Shown: positions 28,416 through 37,492 of the stretch, one piece after another
Layout: each line of letters opens with the position of its first letter
Numbering within the stretch: the first letter of the stretch is position 1
Made by a program: the position numbers and the translations under genes
Notes under the pieces: generated by a model
The model's input: the letters and a program-made list of their open reading frames with translations, nothing else
What the model was told of the DNA's origin: nothing
Databases searched by the model: none
Source of the DNA: JAXMBN01 sp046349875
GTDB lineage: Bacteria; Planctomycetota; Planctomycetia; Pirellulales; Pirellulaceae
Assembly: GCA_046349875.1 (NCBI GenBank)
Contig: JAXMBN010000001.1
Location: forward strand, 62,001 to 126,000
Length of the DNA stretch: 64,000 bases
Reading direction: 5' to 3'

Positions 28416-28799
28416 AGGGCAACGCCTTTGGTAGGACCACGTCGAAGCCTTGGAGGAGCAAGAAGAAACTCCTTTTTGTACCAAGTTCGACTTGGTCAAT
28501 GCATCTTAGCACCGCCGAATCCTTTCAAGCAAGAACGAATCGCGCGAGACAATTCACCGCACGATGAAACGAAGGAGCGCATCCCTTCGCGTCTCTTTCG
28601 ATGTACTCGCCATCATGGGAAACATCTACAATAAAACCGTAGAGATGGTTTGCATGAAATGAATTGGAGCTAAGCGCGGAGGGTATCGCGATCGAAGTGA
28701 AACCTCGTTCTTTGATGGTTTCCTCCTGACTTGTAAGTACCCGTTTTCGATCCTGCGTCTTGCGACTTCAACGCTACTGCACGAAAGCTTGGCATCACC
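28416..28799. other. Divergent promoter region between the hydrogenase operon and PFOR
   Basis: About 380 bp that must hold the promoters of the hydrogenase operon (minus) and PFOR operon (plus), with possible joint anaerobic control. No clear Fnr- or Crp-type palindrome could be recognised. A weak imperfect hairpin, CATCTAC at about 28623 and GTAGAGATG at about 28639, is the only structure seen. Confidence 0.35.
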
Positions 28800-31700
28800 A
28801 TGACGATACGACAGACCGTGGATGCGAACGAGGCTGTGGCTCGCGTTGCTTATGCTGCGAGTGAAGTCATTGCGATTTATCCGATCACGCCCGCTTCACC
28901 GATAGGTGAATTTGCGGATGCTTGGCGAGCCGAAAAGCGAGTCAACATCTTTGGGGATATTCCTGAAGTGATCGAGATGCAAAGCGAAGGAGGCGCGGCG
29001 GGAGTTGTTCACGGCGCCTTGCAAGCCGGATCGCTATCGACCACCTTCACGGCGTCGCAAGGCCTCCTTCTCATGATCCCCAACATGTACAAGATCGCGG
29101 GGGAACTCACCCCGACCGTCTTTCATGTGGCCGCACGCGCTCTGGCGACGCATGCCTTGTCGATCTTTGGTGATCATAGCGACGTGATGGCCTGTCGCGC
29201 TACAGGTTGGGCCATGCTGTGCTCGAGCACCGTGCAAGAAGCGGCAGACATGGCGGTCATAGCCCACGCCACAACCCTTTCGGCCCGCGTCCCTTTTCTC
29301 CATTTCTTCGATGGCTTCCGCACATCGCATGAACTCAATTGCATTGAAGAGCCTTCCATGGAGGTTCTTCAGCGAATGCTCGACATGTCCGCTATCGAAG
29401 ACCATCGACAACGGGGCCTATCGCCCGATCATCCTCACATCCGTGGTACAGCGCAGAATCCCGATGTATTTTTTCAAGCTCGGGAAGCGATCAACCCCTT
29501 CTATGATTCTCTACCTGGACTGGTCGAACAGTCGATGCAACGTTATGCCGAAGCAACCGGCCGAGGCTATCGACTCTTCGATTATTACGGCGACCCTGAT
29601 GCGGAACGAGTCATCATCATGATGGGTTCCGGTTGCGGCGCGGTCGAAGAAGCGATCGATACGCTGCGAGCTCGCGGACAACGGGTAGGACTCGTTAAAG
29701 TTCGACTCTTCCGTCCCTTTTCCTTGTCTCATTTGGCAGATTGCCTTCCCGATTCGGTACGGTCCATCGCCGTTCTAGATCGAACCAAAGAGCCTGGTGG
29801 CCTCGGCGAGCCGCTCTACCAAGACATCAAAACGGCAATGCATGAAATGCGAGACCGTGGCTGTACCAAAGCCAAGTGGAATGCAAAAGTCATCGGGGGT
29901 CGTTACGGTCTCGCTTCCAAAGAGTTTACGCCTGCCATGGCGCTGGCGATCTTTGAAGAACTCGATCAACCTGCGCCCAAGCGTACCTTTACCGTTGGTA
30001 TCCATGATGATGTGACCCACCTAAGCCTTAAGGTCGACACAGATTTTGTGGTGCCACTTCCCGACACCAAGCAAGCAATGTTCTTTGGGTTAGGAAGTGA
30101 TGGCACGGTCGGGGCCAACAAGAATACCGTGAAGATTGTTGGAGATAGTACCGACCTCCATGCCCAAGGGTACTTCGTTTACGATTCGAAAAAATCGGGT
30201 GCGATGACCGTATCGCACCTTCGTATCGGCAAACACCCCATTCGTTCAACCTACTTGATTCAGCAAGCCAATTTAGTAGCGTGCCATCAATTTCAATTCG
30301 TGCGTCACGTCGATCTGCTGGCGAATATCGCGGAGGGCGGAACCTTTTTGCTGAATGCCCCCTATGGTCCTGAAACGATATGGGATCATTTGCCGCAAGA
30401 AATCCAGCAAACATGCATCGACAAGCGACTTCGCTTGTTTGTCGTGGATGCCGAGAGCGTTTCGCGATCCGTTGGCATGCCAGGGCGTATCAATGTCGTC
30501 ATGCAAGCATGTTATTTTGCCATCGCCGACTTGATGCCTCGCGAGGAAGCGATCTCTAAGATCAAACAAGCCATCGAGAAAACCTATGGCAAGCGAGGCC
30601 AAAGCGTACTCGAGAAAAACTATGCGGCGGTGGATCAATCCTTGAATGGTTTGCATGAAGTACCCGTCCTGTCCAAAGTGACAAGTCCTTGGCGACGGAT
30701 GTCCAAGGTTCGCTCAAACGATCCTTTCATTCAGCGAGTCACATCGATCTTGATGGAAGGGAAAGGGGATCTCCTTCCCGTAAGTGCCTTGCCAATCGAT
30801 GGCACCTTTCCATCAGGAACAGCCTGTCTCGAGAAACGCAGCATTGCGGTTGAGATTCCTGAGTGGGTTCCCGATCTCTGCATTCAATGCGGTTTATGCA
30901 CCTTGATGTGCCCTCACGCGGCGATCCGAATGAAAGCCTTTGATGAACGCAATCTTCACGATGCACCTCCTGGTTTCCTTCATCGCCCTTGGTCCGGCAA
31001 AGACTATTCAGGCAAGGAGATGTCGATCCAAATAGCCCCCGATGATTGTACTGGGTGCGGCGTTTGCGTCGATGTTTGCCCCGCTCGTAGTAAAACCGCG
31101 GTCAAACAGAAGGCTCTTCAGTTGGCGACCAAGAACGAAATACTCGATCGTGAACGCGCCAACTTTCAATACTTTCTATCGTTGCCTGAAATGGAACGAT
31201 CGCAATTGGCTACCGATACGGTCAAAGGTTCCCAGCTTACCCTTCCTCTCTTCGAGTTCTCGGGGGCCTGCGCAGGATGTGGTGAAACACCTTATCTCAA
31301 ACTATTGTCGCAGCTGTTTGGAGATCGTTCGGTAATCGCCAATGCCACCGGCTGTTCTTCGATCTATGGCGGCAACTTACCAACGACACCATGGTCTAAA
31401 AATCGCGATGCGCAAGGCCCTGCATGGGCCAACTCCCTGTTCGAAGACAATGCCGAGTTTGGCCTTGGATTGCGATTGGGTTGGGACAAACGGGAACAAG
31501 TCGCGCGGCAATTGGTCACGCGACTTGCCTCGCAATTATCAAAGGAGTTGGTCCATGACTTGCTCCACGCCGACTTCCTCAGCGAAACCGGCATTCAAGC
31601 GCAGCGAATGCGAGTTCAAGAATTGCGTCACATCATTCGTGAGCGTATCCAAAACGATCTCGATGTCCGCCCGTGGAAGACGCTCGACAGCGTCGCGGAC

Positions 31701-32393
31701 GCCTTGGTCCGCAAGTCGGTCTGGATCGTTGGCGGCGATGGCTGGGCTTACGATATCGGGTTCGGCGGACTCGACCATGTCCTCGCCTCAAGTCGCAATG
31801 TCAATGTCTTGATACTCGATACGGAAGTCTATTCCAATACTGGAGGACAAGCTTCAAAATCGACACCGCGAGCCGCTGTGGCTAAGTTTGCCACCGCTGG
31901 CAAAGGGATCAGCAAAAAAGATATCGGGATGATCGCCATGGCCTATGGTCATGTGTACGTCGCTCAAATTGCGATGGGGGCTCATCCCCTGCAAGCCATC
32001 AAGGCTTTTCATGAAGCCGAATCTTATCCAGGCCCAAGTCTAATCATCGCCTACAGCCAATGCATCGCGCATGGAGTCGATATGTCGACTGGCATGTCTC
32101 ACCAAAAAGATGCGGTCAATAGTGGCTATTGGCCTCTGTATCGTTTCGATCCTCGCATCGGTCACGATGGTGGCAAGCCATTCCATCTCGATTGCCGTAA
32201 ACCGACGATTCCCTTTCGAGAATTCGCTGCCAAAGAAGCGAGATTCTCGATGCTTCAACGAAGCGATCCGCAACGCGCCGAACGACTCCTTCAATTGGCC
32301 CAAGATGATATCAATGATCGCTGGCACTACTACGAACAAATCGCCAATGTCGAACGATCGTTGGCAGACAGGATGGATGAGGTCGAAGCATGA
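28800..32393 (+). CDS. nifJ: Pyruvate:ferredoxin (flavodoxin) oxidoreductase
   Basis: A 1197-residue single-chain PFOR of normal length. Domains in order: pyruvate-binding and TPP-pyrimidine domain (IYPITPASPIGEFAD), transketolase-C-like domain, gamma domain (FFGLGSDGTVGANKNTVKII), EKR-type linker (HRPWSGKDYSG), two [4Fe-4S] motifs CIQCGLCTLMCPHAA and CTGCGVCVDVCPARS, and the TPP-binding domain (SGACAGCGETPYL, GDGWAYDIGFGGLDH, and TEVYSNTGGQASKSTP). It oxidises pyruvate plus CoA to acetyl-CoA, CO2 and reduced ferredoxin in the cytosol and is oxygen-sensitive. The DHOD-like gene overlaps it by 4 bp. A divergent hydrogenase operon suggests fermentative hydrogen production. Confidence 0.97.
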   Translation: MTIRQTVDANEAVARVAYAASEVIAIYPITPASPIGEFADAWRAEKRVNIFGDIPEVIEMQSEGGAAGVVHGALQAGSLSTTFTASQGLLLMIPNMYKIAGELTPTVFHVAARALATHALSIFGDHSDVMACRATGWAMLCSSTVQEAADMAVIAHATTLSARVPFLHFFDGFRTSHELNCIEEPSMEVLQRMLDMSAIEDHRQRGLSPDHPHIRGTAQNPDVFFQAREAINPFYDSLPGLVEQSMQRYAEATGRGYRLFDYYGDPDAERVIIMMGSGCGAVEEAIDTLRARGQRVGLVKVRLFRPFSLSHLADCLPDSVRSIAVLDRTKEPGGLGEPLYQDIKTAMHEMRDRGCTKAKWNAKVIGGRYGLASKEFTPAMALAIFEELDQPAPKRTFTVGIHDDVTHLSLKVDTDFVVPLPDTKQAMFFGLGSDGTVGANKNTVKIVGDSTDLHAQGYFVYDSKKSGAMTVSHLRIGKHPIRSTYLIQQANLVACHQFQFVRHVDLLANIAEGGTFLLNAPYGPETIWDHLPQEIQQTCIDKRLRLFVVDAESVSRSVGMPGRINVVMQACYFAIADLMPREEAISKIKQAIEKTYGKRGQSVLEKNYAAVDQSLNGLHEVPVLSKVTSPWRRMSKVRSNDPFIQRVTSILMEGKGDLLPVSALPIDGTFPSGTACLEKRSIAVEIPEWVPDLCIQCGLCTLMCPHAAIRMKAFDERNLHDAPPGFLHRPWSGKDYSGKEMSIQIAPDDCTGCGVCVDVCPARSKTAVKQKALQLATKNEILDRERANFQYFLSLPEMERSQLATDTVKGSQLTLPLFEFSGACAGCGETPYLKLLSQLFGDRSVIANATGCSSIYGGNLPTTPWSKNRDAQGPAWANSLFEDNAEFGLGLRLGWDKREQVARQLVTRLASQLSKELVHDLLHADFLSETGIQAQRMRVQELRHIIRERIQNDLDVRPWKTLDSVADALVRKSVWIVGGDGWAYDIGFGGLDHVLASSRNVNVLILDTEVYSNTGGQASKSTPRAAVAKFATAGKGISKKDIGMIAMAYGHVYVAQIAMGAHPLQAIKAFHEAESYPGPSLIIAYSQCIAHGVDMSTGMSHQKDAVNSGYWPLYRFDPRIGHDGGKPFHLDCRKPTIPFREFAAKEARFSMLQRSDPQRAERLLQLAQDDINDRWHYYEQIANVERSLADRMDEVEA

Positions 32394-33403
32394 AACCCGA
32401 TTTAACCACCACCTATCTCAAGCATACGCTTCGCAATCCTATTGTCGTTGCCGCTTGCCCTCTCACCGGTTCAATCTCCAACCTGCGGCGGCTTGAACAA
32501 GCCGGAGCAGCTGCCGTTGTTCTGCAATCGTTGTTCGAAGAACAGATCGAACACGAAGAGAATATTCTCTTTCACCTTTACGAATATGCTGGAAATTCTT
32601 CGGCGGAATCCGCGAGCTATTTTCCCGAGCTAGAAGAGTACAACGCTGGCCCCGAACCGCACCTCGAGTTCTTGGAAGAAGCCAAACGAGAATTGAAGAT
32701 CCCCATCATCGCCAGCCTCAATGGTACGACTCCTGGCAAATGGGTTCAATTCGCCAAAATGTTTGAGATGGCTGGAGCCGATGCTCTGGAACTCAATATT
32801 TACTTTGTTCCAACATCTCCCAACCAAACAGGTAGCGACGTCGAAAACCAATACGTCGATATCGTTCATGAAGTGGCCAAGCAACTATCGATTCCATTCG
32901 CCGTGAAACTCGGACCTTACTTTTCTGCATTGCCCAATCTCGCGCAACGATTGATGCAGGCAGGTGCTAGCGGGCTGGTACTATTCAATCGCTATCTCGA
33001 TCCAGAAATCAACCTCGAAACCCTTCGTGTTCAGCCTCACCTTCGCTTGAGCACTCCCAGCGAACTTCGACTGGTGATGCGATGGTTGGGTATCTTGCGA
33101 GACCAAGTGTCGGGATCTCTAGCCGCGACCAGTGGCATCCATACGTCCGAAGATGTCGTGAAGGCATTGCTGGCCGGCGCAAATGTCACCATGGTGGCAT
33201 CGACTTTGCTCAAACACGGCCCCGAATATGTTTCGACCTTGATCGAAGGCTTGGAAGAGTGGTTGGTGAAGAACCAATACGATGCCGTTGGCCCGATGAT
33301 TGGCAGTGTCTGCCATCAACGATCTGCAGATCCATCTGCTTTTGAACGAGCCAATTACATGAAAGCTCTGACGCAGTTTACTCGTCACGGGCATTGGTAT
33401 TGA
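32390..33403 (+). CDS. Dihydroorotate dehydrogenase-like protein coupled to PFOR
   Basis: A 337-residue FMN-binding TIM-barrel protein of the PyrD type (NPIVVAACPLTGSISNLRRL near the start; KLGPYFSALPNLAQRLMQAG; and GIHTSEDVVKALLAGANVTM near the phosphate-binding end). The ATG overlaps the PFOR stop codon in an ATGA arrangement, so the two are translated together. A different redox role from pyrimidine synthesis is likely, since no pyr gene is near. Proteins of this kind are linked with nifJ elsewhere, but their reaction is not known to me. Confidence 0.83.
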   Translation: MKPDLTTTYLKHTLRNPIVVAACPLTGSISNLRRLEQAGAAAVVLQSLFEEQIEHEENILFHLYEYAGNSSAESASYFPELEEYNAGPEPHLEFLEEAKRELKIPIIASLNGTTPGKWVQFAKMFEMAGADALELNIYFVPTSPNQTGSDVENQYVDIVHEVAKQLSIPFAVKLGPYFSALPNLAQRLMQAGASGLVLFNRYLDPEINLETLRVQPHLRLSTPSELRLVMRWLGILRDQVSGSLAATSGIHTSEDVVKALLAGANVTMVASTLLKHGPEYVSTLIEGLEEWLVKNQYDAVGPMIGSVCHQRSADPSAFERANYMKALTQFTRHGHWY

Positions 33404-33411
33404 TTGAGTGG

Positions 33412-33528
33412 CTAGAGACTAGCTGCTAGTCTCTAGGAACGGGCAATACCTCAAGGTTCGAGGCATGCTCTCAGCTCTCTTTCTAGCCACTAGCCACTAG
33501 CCTCTAGCCTCTAGCCTCTTCCTAGCCA
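33412..33528. repeat. Palindrome and CTAGCCW heptad repeats
   Basis: CTAGAGACTAGC (33412-33423) and GCTAGTCTCTAG (33425-33436) form a perfect 12-bp inverted repeat around a single T. At 33483-33517 five head-to-tail heptads CTAGCCA, CTAGCCA, CTAGCCT, CTAGCCT, CTAGCCT are followed after four bases by a sixth copy at 33522. The right side overlaps the 3' end of the neighbouring coding sequence. Confidence 0.85.
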
Positions 33529-36196
33529 TCACATATTTTTCGTCGGCGTGGAGATCGACGTCGAAGCCCATCTGCCGAAGGATGGCGATCATCCGAGGCT
33601 CCTGGGGCGTTGTTTCGGCCACGAGTTCCGAAATGCCCCATGGTTTGGCGATCTCCATGCAATGTTCAGCCAAGGCAGATCCAAGCCCTCGATTTTGCCA
33701 ATCGTCTTCGATGAGCAATGCGAACTCGGCGCTACGATGGTCGGCATCTGCAACCATTCGCCCAACGCCAAGGATGGGAAGTGGGTCACTATCGACTTGA
33801 TCGGGTTCGGCCACAATCGCAATCTCGCGATCATAGTCGAGAAAGCAAAAGCGCGTCGCCATTTCGTGGGTTGCCTCTTTGAAGAGTATTTGAAATCGCG
33901 ACCATAAAGTCTCGGGGCTACATCGATGGAGCAGGGCGTGCCACTGAGGTTCATCTTCGGGACGAATAGGGCGTAAGAGAATCTTGGAGCCATCTTGCAG
34001 TTCGATTCGTTTTTCAAATTCTTGCGGGTACGGACGAGTTGCAAGATGAGCATACGGCGACGTTCCGACCGAAGGCTCGGGCCCAACGACAAACCGCGCA
34101 TCCAAGGCCCGCATCTCTTCCGAAGATACCAAGAGTGGGTTGATATCCACTTCCATGATTCTAGGTTGTTCGACCAGCATCGTCGAAAATCGCAGCAAGA
34201 TCTGGATGAGCCGTTCCATATCGACACCGGGCTTACCGCGATATCCCGCCAAAAGAGGCCAGCATTGCAGGGACTTCAGCATCCGCATTGCCAATCGTTC
34301 ATTGATCGGTGGCAACTCCAATGCGCGATCTTGAAATAGTTCAGCGGTGATGCCACCCAATCCAGTCATCATCACCGTACCGAAGATAGGATCTCGCTTG
34401 GCGCCGAGAATCAATTCGACTCCATGCAAGGTGGTCACCATCGGCTGAAGGGTGACCCCTTCGATGCGAGCCTCAGGACGAAGCCTCGCGACCGTTTCCA
34501 TCATCTTGGCATAGGCCACCTGGGTTTCATGTCCATTCTTGAGATTGAGCACCACACCTTGGACTTCGGTTTTATGCGTGATGTCGGGCGAATGAATTTT
34601 CATCACCAAGGGATATCCCAATCGTTCACCGATGGATTCAACCTCATTGGCATCGCGAGCCAATTCGATGGGCGTGGTCGGGATATCATAGGCTTGCAAC
34701 AAACGCTTCGAATCCAGTTCGCTCAGGATCGTTGAATTTGTATTGGGTTGCGTTGCCAGCAACAGGCGTCGCTGTTCCGTGGAAGCATGGAATCCAAGTT
34801 CAACATCGCGAGGTGTTTCATAGAGAACCTCACGTTTTTTGGCGTATCCGGTGAGATGCATCAAGCCTTGAATCGCTTGCTCGGGGGTTACGAAGTGAGG
34901 CAAATGCGATTCCTGAAGCAAGGCGCGTCCCTCACGCATCAGATAGCCGCCCATCCAACATGTGAGGAGCGTTTTATTCGAAGGCACCGTGATACTCGCC
35001 ACGCGTTTGGCAGTTTCCGTAGGATTGGTCATCGCCTGCGGCGTTAAGATGGCAAGAACCGAATCGACCTGAGGATCTTGCAAGACTACTTCCACCGCGT
35101 GCGCAAATCGTTCGGGATCGGCATCACCGATGACATCGACAGGATTGCTATGCGACCAATTGAACGGAAGAAACGAGTTTAGTTTTTCATAGATCGGTGG
35201 ACTCAGTGTGGCCAGAGTACCGCGACGTTCCAAAAGTGCATCGGTCGCCATGACACCTGGGCCACCCGCGTTGGTAACGATTGCGAGACGTGGTCCAACC
35301 CAAGAGGGATGTGTCGTGAGAAGTTCCGCGCATTGAAAGAGCGACTGCATATCAAACACTCGGACGATGCCGGCCCGATCCATGGCTGCTTGATAAACAG
35401 CATCGACTCCAGCCATTGCCCCCGTGTGCGAGGCTGCCGCTTTGGCGGATTCGGCAAACCTTCCAGCCTTGTAGGCAATCAAGGGTTTATTGCGAGCAAA
35501 CGCGCGAGCCGCAGACATAAAATAACGCGAATTGGGAATCGATTCGATATACAAGATCGCAGCAGTCGTTTTCGAGTCCTCTGCGAGATAGTCCAGGAGA
35601 TCAGCGAATCCTACATCGAGCTGATTACCAACCGAAACGAAGTGCGAGAATCCAACATCCTTGGTCAGCGCCCAGTCTAAAACGGCGGTGCAGAGGGCTC
35701 CCGACTGAGAAAGAAAGGCGACACTTCCTTCTCGCGGCATCCCCACCGCAAAGCTCGCACTCAATCGCGTTTCGGGATGGATGAATCCAACACAATTGGG
35801 GCCGAGAAGGCGAGTCGCAGGATACAGCTTCTGCGCTTGCAACAATTCCGTTTCCAGCTTGGCCCCTTCCTCTCCAAGCTCGCGAAAGCCTGCCGTCAGG
35901 ATGACGACGCCGGCCACCCCCATCGATCCGCATTGGCGAATCAATCCAGGCACCGTACTCGCAGGCGTACAGATAACCGCGAGTTCGGGAACGGAAGGAA
36001 GCTGATCTAAAGAGGACCATGCTTTCTGGCCTTGAACACGATCCGTGCGAGCATTGATCGGGAAGACGCTCCCGGCATAACCTCCTTGCATAATATTCTG
36101 CAAAACGTTGTACCCAACCTTGCCGGGAACATCACTGGCACCAATCACGGCGATCGACTTGGGCGAAAACAAACGCGACAAATTCTGCGTTGGCAT
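33497..36196 (-). CDS. ADP-forming acyl-CoA synthetase fused to GNAT acetyltransferase
   Basis: An 899-residue fusion. The N-terminal part is a CoA-binding domain (SIAVIGASDVPGKVGYNVL), a succinyl-CoA-ligase-like domain with the catalytic His at residue 257 in SHTGAM, and then an ATP-grasp domain (ILSELDSKRLLQAYDIPTTP). A C-terminal GNAT domain (about residues 730-899; LLRPIRPEDEPQWHALL, then AEFALLIEDDWQNRGLGSAL) follows. ADP-forming acetyl-CoA synthetases convert acetyl-CoA, ADP and phosphate to acetate and ATP. Related Pat/YfiQ lysine acetyltransferases share this layout but have lost the His in the examples I know. Here the His is kept, so energy-conserving activity is plausible. The last codons are encoded in a repeat tract. 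Confidence 0.88.
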   Translation of the reverse strand: MPTQNLSRLFSPKSIAVIGASDVPGKVGYNVLQNIMQGGYAGSVFPINARTDRVQGQKAWSSLDQLPSVPELAVICTPASTVPGLIRQCGSMGVAGVVILTAGFRELGEEGAKLETELLQAQKLYPATRLLGPNCVGFIHPETRLSASFAVGMPREGSVAFLSQSGALCTAVLDWALTKDVGFSHFVSVGNQLDVGFADLLDYLAEDSKTTAAILYIESIPNSRYFMSAARAFARNKPLIAYKAGRFAESAKAAASHTGAMAGVDAVYQAAMDRAGIVRVFDMQSLFQCAELLTTHPSWVGPRLAIVTNAGGPGVMATDALLERRGTLATLSPPIYEKLNSFLPFNWSHSNPVDVIGDADPERFAHAVEVVLQDPQVDSVLAILTPQAMTNPTETAKRVASITVPSNKTLLTCWMGGYLMREGRALLQESHLPHFVTPEQAIQGLMHLTGYAKKREVLYETPRDVELGFHASTEQRRLLLATQPNTNSTILSELDSKRLLQAYDIPTTPIELARDANEVESIGERLGYPLVMKIHSPDITHKTEVQGVVLNLKNGHETQVAYAKMMETVARLRPEARIEGVTLQPMVTTLHGVELILGAKRDPIFGTVMMTGLGGITAELFQDRALELPPINERLAMRMLKSLQCWPLLAGYRGKPGVDMERLIQILLRFSTMLVEQPRIMEVDINPLLVSSEEMRALDARFVVGPEPSVGTSPYAHLATRPYPQEFEKRIELQDGSKILLRPIRPEDEPQWHALLHRCSPETLWSRFQILFKEATHEMATRFCFLDYDREIAIVAEPDQVDSDPLPILGVGRMVADADHRSAEFALLIEDDWQNRGLGSALAEHCMEIAKPWGISELVAETTPQEPRMIAILRQMGFDVDLHADEKYVMARKRLEARG

Positions 36197-36279
36197 TGCG
36201 AACTCATTTCTAAATCAAACACCATCCTCGTGCAATCTAAACGCGCTCCGCCCCACGCGTCACTCTTTACGAGTCCTGT

Positions 36280-37050
36280 TTAGGGTTGAGCAGGAAGAGC
36301 GTTCCATACAGTGACATCGTCGATCCAACCTTCCTTGCCGGCTACCCCAAATTCGATCTTGGATTTAGTGGGATGCGCAATGCCTGATGACTTATGGTAG
36401 GCCACCGGTTTGTCATCGATGAGGACCCGCATTTGATCTCCAACCGTTTCTACTCGGAGCCGGTACCAAACACCTTGTTCCAGCGTCAACGGAAACCGAA
36501 CGCTTCTCCCTTGAAGCAACTGAGCAACTTCTGATTTTTTAGCGGGATCCTTTTTCATTTCATAAATATCATTTCGCATCCCGCCATCCCGCTCATCGAT
36601 AATCGTCACGCCGTTGAGCCTTACTTGAGCTCGGCATAGATGGCCGTAGTGAGCCCCTTTGTATTGTCGATCATCGAATTCGACATCGATCATAGTGGCC
36701 CCTTCAAATCGAATGCGACATTCCACGATGCTATCCTTGGTCGGCAATTCTAAACCATGCACGGCCGCATGCGCCTTGATGGCTGGCTTACCCTCTGAGG
36801 CTGGAACGTCCTGATCTCGCGTTTGAATCCCAACCCATTTTCCATCGCGGCACTCGAAGGTTGGAACGACCTTGTGCCATCGGCTATCGAGCGTTTTTCC
36901 ATTGAGATCGTCTTGAAAGAGGAGCTCGCCTTGCTTTCCAAGAGGTTGACTCGGTACCTCAGGTGGCTCAGCCGAGTACAAAGCCGCGCCTCCCATCGTC
37001 ACTCCCCACAGAAAGGCCCCGATGAACACGGATCGAATGGTTTGGAGCAT
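36280..37050 (-). CDS. Secreted LamG/DUF1080-like protein
   Basis: A 256-residue protein with an N-terminal signal peptide (SVFIGAFLWGVTMGGAALYS). The body has the pattern of a concanavalin-like jelly-roll: LLFQDDLNGKTLDSRWHKV, SIVECRIRFEGATMIDVEF, VWYRLRVETVGDQMRVLIDD, and GWIDDVTVW at the end. Similar DUF1080/LamG-type proteins bind or process glycans outside planctomycete cells. Its neighbours are sulfatases, supporting a polysaccharide-related role. Specific activity unknown. Confidence 0.75.
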   Translation of the reverse strand: MLQTIRSVFIGAFLWGVTMGGAALYSAEPPEVPSQPLGKQGELLFQDDLNGKTLDSRWHKVVPTFECRDGKWVGIQTRDQDVPASEGKPAIKAHAAVHGLELPTKDSIVECRIRFEGATMIDVEFDDRQYKGAHYGHLCRAQVRLNGVTIIDERDGGMRNDIYEMKKDPAKKSEVAQLLQGRSVRFPLTLEQGVWYRLRVETVGDQMRVLIDDKPVAYHKSSGIAHPTKSKIEFGVAGKEGWIDDVTVWNALPAQP

Positions 37051-37190
37051 GGCTTACCTCGTAAGAGTTTCAAGAGTGAATCTGCATGACCGACCATCAT
37101 AACCTAAGTGAAAGCGATTGGACCGCGCAACCCACCCGATGCGTCAATGCGTCATTGAGTGAGACTCTCATCGCAATCCGAAGCGTCATA

Positions 37191-37377
37191 GTTGACTTCC
37201 AGTCGCTGGAAGATGCGTTGCACTCTTGCAATGCACCGCGAATGCCCACTCGCTGACGCTTCAGGGACTGGAAGTCGACACGGACCAACCAACCTTCCAG
37301 GGACTGGAAGTCAACGATGATCACCTTCCAGGGACTGGAAGTCGACAATGAATACTTTCCGAGGACTGGAAGTCGAA
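37191..37377. repeat. Five copies of a GTCGAC-linked CTTCCAG/CTGGAAG inverted repeat
   Basis: Degenerate copies at 37191-37212, 37259-37279, 37293-37315, 37324-37346 and 37355-37377. Most read CTTCCAGGGACTGGAAGTCGAC; the first is in the opposite orientation and has CGC in place of CCC. The core CTTCCAG/CTGGAAG can form a small hairpin. A further inverted copy lies at 39032-39054, on the other side of the sulfatase gene. Confidence 0.9.
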
Positions 37378-37492
37378 AGTGTTGCGACACTGGGTGTTGA
37401 CTTTACGATCGAGCCCCCCTCATGATACAGATCCTCTCATGGCTCGCGATTGCTAGTTGCCGCCATGATCCCTCTCTTGCAAAGGCATCCTC

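Noticed and set aside
37191..37377. Possible short CRISPR array
   Set aside because: Repeats are degenerate, partly inverted, with gaps of about 8 to 46 bp, and no cas gene is near; a further copy lies outside the cluster.
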